Shown piece by piece: positions 6,297 to 12,931 of a DNA stretch of 17,574 bases. The DNA comes from JBBSEZ01 sp038239195 (lineage in GTDB: Bacteria; Planctomycetota; Planctomycetia; Gemmatales; Gemmataceae), in the NCBI GenBank assembly GCA_038239195.1, contig JBBSEZ010000189.1:1-17574 (forward strand). Reading direction: 5' to 3'. Every line of letters starts with the position of its first letter. Positions within the stretch are counted from its first letter, which is position 1. Position numbers and translations under genes: made by a program. Below the pieces are notes generated by a model. It was not told the DNA's origin. It saw only the letters and a program-made list of their open reading frames with translations, and made no database searches.

Positions 6297-7313
6297 ATGC
6301 AGCCCCCCTCGCCTCACCTCCTGGTCCGCGCCGCCCGAGGCGAGCCGGTCGAGCGCCCGCCCGTGTGGGCCATGCGCCAGGCCGGGCGCTGGGACCCCGA
6401 GTTCAACAAGGTGCGCGCCGGCCTGTCGTTCTACGAGTTCTCCGAGAACGTCGAGCTCGCCGCCCGCGCCTCGCTGCTGCCGCGCCGCTTCGGCGTCGAT
6501 GGCATCATCCTCTTCTACGACATCACCACCCTCCCCGTGGCGATGGGCCAGCCGTTCGCCCTGCGCCCCTCCCTCGGCCCCGTGCCCGATCGCCCCATCC
6601 GCACGCTCGCCGACGTGAAGCAGCTCGACGCCGAGCCGGCCCCCGAGCGGTATCAACACATTCGCGACCTGCTGAGGATCGTGAAGGCCGAGCTGCGCGG
6701 AGAACTGCCCGTGCTGGTCTTCGCCGGCGCTCCCTTCACCGTGGCGACCTACTGCATCGGCACCGGCAAGGACATGGCCGCGACGCGCATCTTCGCCGCC
6801 GAGCAGCCCGCCGTGTGGGAGGAACTGCTCGACCGGCTGACGAGCGCGACGGTCGGCTTCCTGAAGGTGCTGGTGGCCGAGGGGGCCGACGTCTATCAAC
6901 TGTTCGACTCCTGGGCCGGCATGCTCGACGAGGCCGAGTACGACCGCTGGGCCCAGCCCCGGCACCAGGCGATCCTGAAGGCGGCGACGGGAGTGCCGCG
7001 CATCCTGTTCGTCAAGGAGTGCCCCTACCTGCCCAGGCTGGCCGCGTCGGGGGCCGACCTCATCAGCCTGGGCAAGTGCCACGATCTCGCGGCGGCGCGA
7101 CGCGATTACCCACACCTGGGCTTCCAGGGCAACGTGGACGAGGAGTTGCTGCGGACGGGCACGCCGGCGCAGGTGGCCGAGGCGACGCGGGCGTGCGTGG
7201 CGGCGGGCGGGGGGCGGCGGCACGTGGTCAACCTCAACCACGGGGTGGACCGCGGCACGCCGGTGGCGAACTTCGAGGCGTTCGTGCGGTCGGCGCGGGG
7301 GGAGTGGCGGTAG
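6297..7313 (+). CDS. hemE: Uroporphyrinogen decarboxylase
   Basis: A 338-residue protein, the usual length for this family. It removes the four acetate carboxyl groups of uroporphyrinogen III to give coproporphyrinogen III in cytoplasmic heme synthesis, without a cofactor. Visible signatures are WAMRQAGRW near the N-terminus with the two substrate-binding Arg, the conserved Asp in GIILFYDITTLPVAMG, the Tyr in TYCIGTGKD, the Ser in FDSWAG, the GNVDEELLRTGTP loop, and the C-terminal NLNHGV with the conserved His. I chose ATG 6297 because GGAG lies about 10 nt upstream and the family motif starts soon after; an in-frame ATG at 6258 overlaps a -10-like box. The segment SLGKCHDL differs from the common GLDW version. 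No other heme gene is next to it. It is divergent from the subtilisin-fold gene across 140 bp. Confidence 0.92.
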   Translation: MQPPSPHLLVRAARGEPVERPPVWAMRQAGRWDPEFNKVRAGLSFYEFSENVELAARASLLPRRFGVDGIILFYDITTLPVAMGQPFALRPSLGPVPDRPIRTLADVKQLDAEPAPERYQHIRDLLRIVKAELRGELPVLVFAGAPFTVATYCIGTGKDMAATRIFAAEQPAVWEELLDRLTSATVGFLKVLVAEGADVYQLFDSWAGMLDEAEYDRWAQPRHQAILKAATGVPRILFVKECPYLPRLAASGADLISLGKCHDLAAARRDYPHLGFQGNVDEELLRTGTPAQVAEATRACVAAGGGRRHVVNLNHGVDRGTPVANFEAFVRSARGEWR

Positions 7314-7373
7314 AACTTGGCGGCGGATCGCGGGAGCGGATAAGATGAACTCACCATCCGCCAGGAGGCAACC

Positions 7374-7739
7374 ATGAGCGAGCCCGTCACTTTCCCCGCT
7401 CCCGTGCTCGCCACAGTCCTTCCCTCTCCGGGCAAGTGGGAGCGGGAGCACGAGGCGTTTTTGCGCCTGCTCCCGACCTTGCTCGCCACACATCGGGGGA
7501 AATACGTCGCCATTCACGAGGAAAGAGTTGTGGACAGCGAAGACGCCCTGGTCCCGCTGGCGCTGCGCGTCCACGCCCAGCACGGCTACGTGCCCATCTA
7601 CGTGGACCTTGTGACGGACTTGCCCCGAAGGGTAGAGCGCGTCGGGCACTATCGGTCTATCCGAAACGCGCTCCCGCGATCGATTGCCCCCGTCCAGGAT
7701 TGTTCGCCCCTCCGCGTCCCAAGGTCTCCTCCCCCATGA
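7374..7739 (+). CDS. DUF5678-like small protein
   Basis: A 121-residue protein starting at ATG 7374, with a strong AGGAGG site (7363-7368) 5 nt upstream. The core KWEREHEAFLRLLPTLLATHRGKYVAIHEERVVDSEDALVPLALRVHAQHGYVPIYVDLV matches the pattern I know from DUF5678 proteins: a Trp-rich helix, G-K/Q-Y-VA-IHE, a VV-x-S-x-x-D-L helix and GYVPI. These small proteins are frequent in planctomycetes and cyanobacteria, often beside other small genes; their role is not established. The last 30 residues are Arg/Pro/Ser-rich and look like read-through of a lost stop. The stop overlaps the start of the exported hydrolase gene (ATGA). Confidence 0.7.
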   Translation: MSEPVTFPAPVLATVLPSPGKWEREHEAFLRLLPTLLATHRGKYVAIHEERVVDSEDALVPLALRVHAQHGYVPIYVDLVTDLPRRVERVGHYRSIRNALPRSIAPVQDCSPLRVPRSPPP

Positions 7740-9532
7740 CCCCCCGCACCCTCGCCGCCCTCCTGACCGCCGTCGCCCTCTCCGGGCACGCCTGCGCCGA
7801 CGCGCCCCCCGCCCGGCCCTCGGTCGTGCGCCTCGTGAAGACCAAGGACGGCCATCAGCTCCTGCGCGACGGCAAGCCCTACTTCATCAAGGGCGCCGGC
7901 GGTGACGGGCCCAAAAAGGCGCTGATCGCCGCCGGCGGCAACTCGCTGCGCACCTGGGGCGCCGACAACCTTCAGCCCCAGCTCGACGAGGCCCACAAGC
8001 TCGGCCTCAGCGTGACCGTCGGCATCTGGCTGGGCCACGAGCGGCACGGCTTCAACTACAACGATGCCAGCCAGGTGGCGGCCCAGTACGAGGCCGCCCG
8101 CAAGATCGTGCTGCGCTACAAGGACCACCCCGCCGTCCTGATGTGGGCCCTCGGCAACGAGATGGAGGGCTACGGCAAGGGCGACAACGCCGCCGTGTGG
8201 TCGGCCGTCAACAACGTCGCCAGCATGGCCAAGAAGCTCGACCCCAACCACCCCACCATGACCATCGTCGCCGAGGTCGGCGGGGACCGCGTCAAGAACG
8301 TCCACCGCCTCTGTCCCGACGTGGACGTCCTCGGCATCAACAGTTACGCCGGCGCCGCCTCCATCCCCAAGCGCTACAAGGACGCCGGCGGGACCAGGCC
8401 CTACGTCCTCACCGAGTTCGGCCCGCCCGGCTCGTGGGAGAGCAAGAAGACGGCCTGGAATGCGCCCATCGAGCTCAGCAGCACCGAAAAGGCGGAGCAG
8501 TATCGCCGCACCTATCAGCAGGCGGTCGCCGGGGCCAAGGGCCTGTGCCTGGGCTCCTACGTCTTCCACTGGGGCCACAAGCAGGAGGCGACCGCGACGT
8601 GGTTCGGGCTGTTCCTGCCCGACGGCTCGCGCCTCGGCGGGGTGGACGCGATGACGGAGATGTGGACGGGCAAGGCCCCCGCCCGGCCCTGCCCCGCCAT
8701 CCGCGGCCTCGAGCTGATCGGCCCCAACGAGGTCGAGCCGGGCGCGACGGTGCGGGCGAAGCTGGACGTGGCCGGCGCCGGCAAGGTGACCTGGGTGCTC
8801 CAGCGCGAGGCGTGGGCCTACGGCGTTGGCGGCGACGCCGAGACTGTCCCGCCCACCTACCCCAAGGCCATCGTCAAGGCGAGCCGCACCGAGGCCGAGG
8901 TACGCCTGCCCAGGGACGGGGGAGGCTATCGGCTGTTCGCCTACGTTCGCGACGACAGCGGCGGCGCGGCCGTCGCCAACCTGCCGCTGCGCGTCAAGGG
9001 GCCGGTGACGCCGCCAAAGGCCGGCCGGGCCAAGTTGCCGCTGATCGTCTACGACGAGGGCGGGCGCGCCAGCCCGGCCTACGTGCCGACGGGGTGGATG
9101 GGCAACACCAAGGCGCTCAAGATGAACGAGAGCTGCGAGGACAATCCCCACGCGGGCAAGACGTGCATTCGCCTGGAGTATCAGGCGAAAGACGGCTGGG
9201 CGGGCGTCGTCTGGCAGAGCCCGCCCAACGACTGGGGCGACAAGCCGGGCGGCTGGGACCTGACGGGGGCGAAGCGCCTCACGTTCTGGGCGCGCGGCGA
9301 CAAGGGCGGGGAAGAGGTCGGCTTCGAGCTGGGCATCCTCGGGCGCGACAAGAAGTTTCCCGACAGCGCCAAGGGCAAGCTCGACAAGGTCAAGCTGACG
9401 ACGCGCTGGCAGCAGTTCACCATCGACCTGGGCAAGAAGGACTTGACGAGAATCAAGACCGGGTTTGTCTGCACGATGGCGAGCTCGGGGGCGCCGATCG
9501 TGATCTACCTCGACGACGTGCGGTACGAGTGA
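7736..9532 (+). CDS. Exported glycoside hydrolase (GH2/GH5-type TIM barrel) with C-terminal carbohydrate-binding-like domain
   Basis: I chose ATG 7736, which gives a signal peptide at once (MTPRTLAALLTAVALSGHACA); the product is 598 residues. Residues about 35-330 form a clan-A TIM barrel: IKGAGGDGPKKALIAAGGNSLRTWG, ALGNEMEGY with the presumed acid/base Glu142, LGINSYAGAAS, and YVLTEFGPPG with the presumed nucleophile Glu227. An Ig-like beta domain follows (about 330-420), then a jelly-roll-like region (about 435-598: TGWMGNTKALKMNESCEDNPHAGKTC..., IYLDDVRYE) of the kind found in carbohydrate-binding modules. The enzyme probably cleaves beta-linked polysaccharide in the periplasm or outside. 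The start overlaps the stop of the DUF5678-like gene. A 51-bp palindrome follows the stop. Confidence 0.85.
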   Translation: MTPRTLAALLTAVALSGHACADAPPARPSVVRLVKTKDGHQLLRDGKPYFIKGAGGDGPKKALIAAGGNSLRTWGADNLQPQLDEAHKLGLSVTVGIWLGHERHGFNYNDASQVAAQYEAARKIVLRYKDHPAVLMWALGNEMEGYGKGDNAAVWSAVNNVASMAKKLDPNHPTMTIVAEVGGDRVKNVHRLCPDVDVLGINSYAGAASIPKRYKDAGGTRPYVLTEFGPPGSWESKKTAWNAPIELSSTEKAEQYRRTYQQAVAGAKGLCLGSYVFHWGHKQEATATWFGLFLPDGSRLGGVDAMTEMWTGKAPARPCPAIRGLELIGPNEVEPGATVRAKLDVAGAGKVTWVLQREAWAYGVGGDAETVPPTYPKAIVKASRTEAEVRLPRDGGGYRLFAYVRDDSGGAAVANLPLRVKGPVTPPKAGRAKLPLIVYDEGGRASPAYVPTGWMGNTKALKMNESCEDNPHAGKTCIRLEYQAKDGWAGVVWQSPPNDWGDKPGGWDLTGAKRLTFWARGDKGGEEVGFELGILGRDKKFPDSAKGKLDKVKLTTRWQQFTIDLGKKDLTRIKTGFVCTMASSGAPIVIYLDDVRYE

Positions 9533-9543
9533 GCGCGTTCGGG

Positions 9544-9594
9544 GATCGCGAAACGGCAAGCAAGAGGGGCCCTCTTGCTTGCCGTTTCGCGATC
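9544..9594. terminator. Perfect 25-bp inverted repeat between convergent genes
   Basis: The arm 9544-9568 (starting GATCGCGAAACGGCAAGC) is the exact reverse complement of 9570-9594, with a single G at 9569 in the centre. It lies 12 nt after the hydrolase stop and 11 nt before the stop of the convergent DUF1501 gene. It may be a shared, bidirectional transcription end, or a dispersed palindromic element. There is no T-run on either side. Confidence 0.55.
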
Positions 9595-9604
9595 TCGTCC
9601 AGTC

Positions 9605-10882
9605 TCACAGGAGCTGCGTAATCGGCTTGGCGCCCTTGTCGACGATGCGGATGGGCCGGCCGTTCGGCGTGTTGTTCTGCTTGCTCGCATTGATGCCGAG
9701 CGTGGAGCAGACCGTGGCCATGAAGTCGAGCGCCGAGATCGGCCGTTCGGTCACGGCCGCCCCCTCGCGGTCGGTCTTGCCGACCACCTGCCCGCCCTTG
9801 ATCCCGCCGCCGACCATCACCGTGCTCCAGGCGCGCGGGTAGTGATCGCGGCCGGGCTTGGCCCCGCGCTGGTTGATGCGCGGCGTGCGGCCGAACTCGC
9901 CCATCCAGATCACCAGCGTGCTGTCGAGCAGGCCGCGGGACTTCAGGTCGTTGATGAGCGCCGACATGGCCGGATCGACCTGGGCCGACAGGTCCTTCAC
10001 GCGGTCGAAGTTGTTCTGGTGCGTGTCCCACCCGCCGAGCGCGACCTCGACGAACGGCACGCCCGTCTCGACCAGCCGGCGCGCCAGCAGGCAGCCCTCG
10101 GCGAAGCGGCCGGTGCCGTAGGGCGCCTTCGCGGCGGCCGGCTCCAGCGACAGGTCGAACGCCTTGGCCTGCCTCGACTTCATCAGCGTCACGGCGCGCT
10201 GATAGGTCGTGTGGTGGGCCCGGGCGGCGTCGGAGCGGTAGTCGTGGTAGAACGACTTCTCCAGCTCCTCCAGCAGCCCAACGCGGCCCTCGAACTGACC
10301 GGCGCCGACGAACGAGCGCAGGTTCTCGACGCCGCGCGCCGGGGCGACGACGCTCAGCGGCTGGTGGCGCGGCCCGAGGAAGCCGGAGCCGTAACTGCGC
10401 CCGCCGATGGCGACGTAGTTGGGCACCGGGAAGTCGGGCTGGCCGAGCTCCTTGGAGACGATCGACCCGAGGCTGGGGTAGGAGATCCCGCCGACGCCTT
10501 CCTTGTAGCCGGTGTGCATGTGGTAGGCGGCCCGCGCGTGCGCCCCTTCGCCGGTGCTCATGCTCCGCAGGATGGCGGCGTGGTTCATCAGCCGGGCAAA
10601 CTTGGGGAAGTGCTCGCTGATCTGGATGCCGGCGACGTTGGTGGCGATCTCCTTGTAGGGCCCGCTATTGGCGGTGCCCGGCTTGAGGTCGAAGGTGTCC
10701 TTGTGGCTCGGCCCACCCGCCATCCACAGCAGGATGCAGGACTTGTGCTTGACGGCCTTGGCGCCTGGGGCGGCGGCGACGCGATCGGCCAGCGTGCCCA
10801 GCCAGCCCGACAGGCCCACGCCCGTCACGCCCGCGGCCGCCAGTTTGAGCGCGTCGCGCCGGGTCAGTTCAAGGGAGCTCAT
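9605..10882 (-). CDS. DUF1501 protein, Tat-exported
   Basis: A 425-residue protein starting at ATG 10882, with GGAAAGGAA about 8 nt upstream. The N-terminus LTRRDALKLAAAGVTGVGLSGWLG is a twin-arginine signal (Arg8-Arg9), so it is probably folded in the cytoplasm and exported. The body shows the DUF1501 hallmarks: CILLWMAGGPSHKDTFDLKP, ISEHFPKFARLM, LRSMSTGEGAHARAAYHMHTGY, FVEVALGGWDTHQNNFDRV, LVIWMGEFGRTPRINQRGAKPGRDHY, and SALDFMATVCSTLGI near the end. The fold is related to alkaline phosphatase/sulfatase. It is strongly expanded in planctomycetes and normally encoded with a DUF1549/DUF1553 protein, as here. The activity is not established; a role in processing of extracellular polymers is often suggested from context. 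Confidence 0.92.
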   Translation of the reverse strand: MSSLELTRRDALKLAAAGVTGVGLSGWLGTLADRVAAAPGAKAVKHKSCILLWMAGGPSHKDTFDLKPGTANSGPYKEIATNVAGIQISEHFPKFARLMNHAAILRSMSTGEGAHARAAYHMHTGYKEGVGGISYPSLGSIVSKELGQPDFPVPNYVAIGGRSYGSGFLGPRHQPLSVVAPARGVENLRSFVGAGQFEGRVGLLEELEKSFYHDYRSDAARAHHTTYQRAVTLMKSRQAKAFDLSLEPAAAKAPYGTGRFAEGCLLARRLVETGVPFVEVALGGWDTHQNNFDRVKDLSAQVDPAMSALINDLKSRGLLDSTLVIWMGEFGRTPRINQRGAKPGRDHYPRAWSTVMVGGGIKGGQVVGKTDREGAAVTERPISALDFMATVCSTLGINASKQNNTPNGRPIRIVDKGAKPITQLL

Positions 10883-10941
10883 GGTGAAGGTTCCTTTCCA
10901 GGGGCGGTGATTTCAGAAGGTTTCGGGCCCGGGGGCGTTTG

Positions 10942-11027
10942 TTAGGGCGAGCGGCAGGAAGAAGCCTACCCGTAGGACGGCTCGGGAGAGCCGTCCTACG
11001 GCAAACCAACTCCTGCCGTTCGCCTAA
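10942..11027. repeat. Nested inverted repeat between the DUF1549/1553 and DUF1501 genes
   Basis: The inner hairpin has perfect 14-bp arms (CCGTAGGACGGCTC 10970-10983; GAGCCGTCCTACGG 10988-11001) and a GGGA loop. Outer arms GCGAGCGGCAGGA (10947-10959) and TCCTGCCGTTCGC (11011-11023) pair with a single G-U-type mismatch and extend, with one bulge, to 10942/11027. The outer arm reaches into the stop codon of the DUF1549/1553 gene. It is in the 141-bp gap of a likely operon, so it may be a REP-like element or an mRNA processing/attenuation site. Confidence 0.6.
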
Positions 11028-12679
11028 TGGTTCAACGCAAACTCGCTACAGTTGATGAGGGCCCACAGCACGTCGGCCAGCGCCTTGCGGGGCTCGGTGG
11101 CGTTCTTGCGGAGGTGGGCGCCGATGCGGTCCAGCTCGGCCTCGGTGGGGCGACGCGACAGCGTGGCCAGGTAGAGCCGTTCGGTCGATTCCTTCCAGCC
11201 CTTGCTCCCTTCGAGGAGCTTGGCGAGGGACGCGGCGTTGTTGAAGGCGGGGCCGTTCATCAGGCGCAGCACCTGCGGGATGCCGGCCTGGTACTCCAGC
11301 GGGTCGGCGCCTTCCTCGATCTGGAAGAAGTTGACGAACACCTGCCGCGGGGTCACTGGGCCGAAGCGGGCCATCCCCTTCATCCCCGGGTTCTTGCCCT
11401 GGCGCGGGGCGCCGAGCACGCCGGTGAGCGAATCGTAGAGCTGCTCGGGCGTGAGCACCTTCACCCCCATGCGGGCGAAGAGCTCGGGGCCGGCGGTGCC
11501 GTTGTTCCCGGCCGGCTTGCTGGTGCGCTGATACGCCTCGCTGTTGCAGATGGCGCGAATCAGGTATTTGACGTCGAACCCGCAGGCGGCGAATTGCTGG
11601 GACAGGTCGGCGAGCAGTTCCGGGTGCGAGGCGGGATTGCCCTCGTGCATGTCGTCGATGGGGCTCACGATGCCGCGCCCGAAGAACTGCGCCCAGGTGC
11701 GGTTGACCATCGCCTTGCTGAAGAACGGGTTGTCGGCGGTCGTCAGCCAGTTGGCCAGGAGGGGACGGTACGGCTCGCCGGCCTTGGTCGCGGGCCGTGC
11801 CCCCTGGAGGAACTTGGGCGGCAAGATCTTGCCCGACTCCGGGAGGATGCGCTTGTTGCGGATGACGGCCGGCCCTTCGCCGATGCCGACCGTGGTGCCC
11901 TTCTTGGCCGCCATCCGGGGGTTGCCGTTGGGGCGTACCTTGGTAAAGAACGCGGCCATCGCCCAGTATTCGTCCTGCTTCCAGGACGTGAAGGGGTGGT
12001 TGTGGCACTGGGCGCACTGGAGCTGCACGCCGAGGAAGAGCTTGGTGACGCTGTCGGTGATCTTGTCCACGCTCGGGCCGTTGGCCAGGTAGTAGACCAC
12101 CGGGCCTTTCTTGTCCACCGCCCCCGACGTGGTCAGCACCTCGTGGACCATCTTGTCCCAGGGCCTGTTCTCGTTGAAGTTGGTTTCGAGCCAGCGGACG
12201 AGGTGGACGTTGAACTGCCGGATGCGGACGTTGTCGGAGTTGCGCGGCAGCATGAGCGTCTGCCAGAGGTCGGCCTGGCGCTTGCCGTAGTCCTTGCTGG
12301 CGAGCAGCTCGTCGATGAGCGCGCGGCGCTTGTTGGGATCGGTGCTGGCAAGGAAGGCCGACGCCTTTTCGGCGCTGGGAACGTGGCCGGTGACGTCGAG
12401 GTAGACGCGGCGCAGGAACTCGGCGTCGCTGGCGCGGGGCGAGAGCGTGACCTTCTCGGCGCGGGCGCGCGCCTCGATCGCCTTGTCGATGTGTTTGGCG
12501 AGGGCGAGGGCGTCGAGCTTGCTGTTGGCCGGCAACGTCCCCGCGGCCGGCCGGGGAGCGGGCTTGGTAGCTGTCGCCTTCTTCTCGGGGGCGGCGCCGG
12601 AATCGGCCCCGGCGACCAGGGCGGTCAGGCCGGCCAGGAGCGCCCCGCCCAGGGCCTTGCTTGTGGTGAAACCATGCAT
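11024..12679 (-). CDS. DUF1549/DUF1553 (PSCyt2/PSD1) protein
   Basis: I chose ATG 12679, because GGAGAAG lies 7 nt upstream and the protein then begins with a signal peptide (MHGFTTSKALGGALLAGLTALVAGADS); this gives 551 residues. The DUF1549 part (about 55-260) shows FLRRVYLDVTGHVPSAEKASAFL, KRRALIDELLASKDYGKRQADLWQTLML and VQLQCAQCHNHPFTSWKQDEYW with Cys222, Cys225 and His226 as a CxxCH-like motif. DUF1553 follows (about 295-545): ANWLTTADNPFFSKAMVNRTWAQFFGRGIVSPIDDM, then NPASHPELLADLSQQF and ALWALINCSEFALNH-type ending (VLWALINCSEF). It is shorter than many family members, which carry extra cytochrome or LamG domains. It is exported and probably acts with the DUF1501 product downstream. 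Biochemical function is unknown. Confidence 0.92.
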   Translation of the reverse strand: MHGFTTSKALGGALLAGLTALVAGADSGAAPEKKATATKPAPRPAAGTLPANSKLDALALAKHIDKAIEARARAEKVTLSPRASDAEFLRRVYLDVTGHVPSAEKASAFLASTDPNKRRALIDELLASKDYGKRQADLWQTLMLPRNSDNVRIRQFNVHLVRWLETNFNENRPWDKMVHEVLTTSGAVDKKGPVVYYLANGPSVDKITDSVTKLFLGVQLQCAQCHNHPFTSWKQDEYWAMAAFFTKVRPNGNPRMAAKKGTTVGIGEGPAVIRNKRILPESGKILPPKFLQGARPATKAGEPYRPLLANWLTTADNPFFSKAMVNRTWAQFFGRGIVSPIDDMHEGNPASHPELLADLSQQFAACGFDVKYLIRAICNSEAYQRTSKPAGNNGTAGPELFARMGVKVLTPEQLYDSLTGVLGAPRQGKNPGMKGMARFGPVTPRQVFVNFFQIEEGADPLEYQAGIPQVLRLMNGPAFNNAASLAKLLEGSKGWKESTERLYLATLSRRPTEAELDRIGAHLRKNATEPRKALADVLWALINCSEFALNH

Positions 12680-12755
12680 GGTAGAGCTTCTCCGAGGCCT
12701 TTGCAGGATGCGACGTGTTGGCGACCGTCGTTCCATCCGTCGCGCATCGAGGGCC

Positions 12756-12784
12756 ACTATCCTTCAACCCCGCCTTGCCGGCAA
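12756..12784 (-). promoter_or_regulatory. Possible sigma70-like promoter of the DUF1549/1553 - DUF1501 pair
   Basis: On the minus strand TTGCCG (12779-12784) and GATAGT (12756-12761) each match the consensus at four of six positions, with a 17-bp spacer. The start codon lies about 77 nt downstream. Confidence 0.3.
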
Positions 12785-12811
12785 AGTTTCGCCGCGGGAA
12801 GTTTTGATTCC

Positions 12812-12844
12812 GGCGAGCCGCCGGCTTTATGCCGGCGGCTCGCC
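12812..12844. repeat. Perfect 14-bp inverted repeat in the divergent intergenic region
   Basis: GGCGAGCCGCCGGC (12812-12825) and its exact complement (12831-12844) flank the loop TTTAT. It lies between the DUF1549/1553 and kinase promoters. It could be a dispersed palindromic repeat or an insulating terminator. Sequence around it continues to be GC-rich without a gene. Confidence 0.55.
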
Positions 12845-12885
12845 AAGGCGCCGGCGAATACCGTGGCGTCCTGGGCCCCCCGTCC

Positions 12886-12891
12886 TATAAT
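12886..12891 (+). promoter_or_regulatory. Perfect -10 box (TATAAT) of the kinase gene
   Basis: TATAAT is located 40 nt before the kinase ATG in a very GC-rich background. A -35 box is not evident at the expected distance. Confidence 0.45.
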
Positions 12892-12931
12892 CCCCAACAG
12901 GTCGAAGGCCCATCTCTCGCCAGGCTAGTTC

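Noticed and set aside
5128..6618. 496-codon plus-strand open frame across the subtilisin-fold gene and hemE start
   Set aside because: Pro/Arg/Ser-rich and lacks any motif; both real genes have ribosome sites and family signatures in other frames.
7649..9559. 636-codon minus-strand open frame opposite the glycoside hydrolase
   Set aside because: Typical high-GC antisense shadow, low complexity, no ribosome site; the plus strand has signal peptide and catalytic motifs.
11027..12928. 633-codon plus-strand open frame opposite the DUF1549/1553 gene
   Set aside because: Shadow of a strongly recognised family on the minus strand; rich in Val/Gly/Ala/Arg without motifs.
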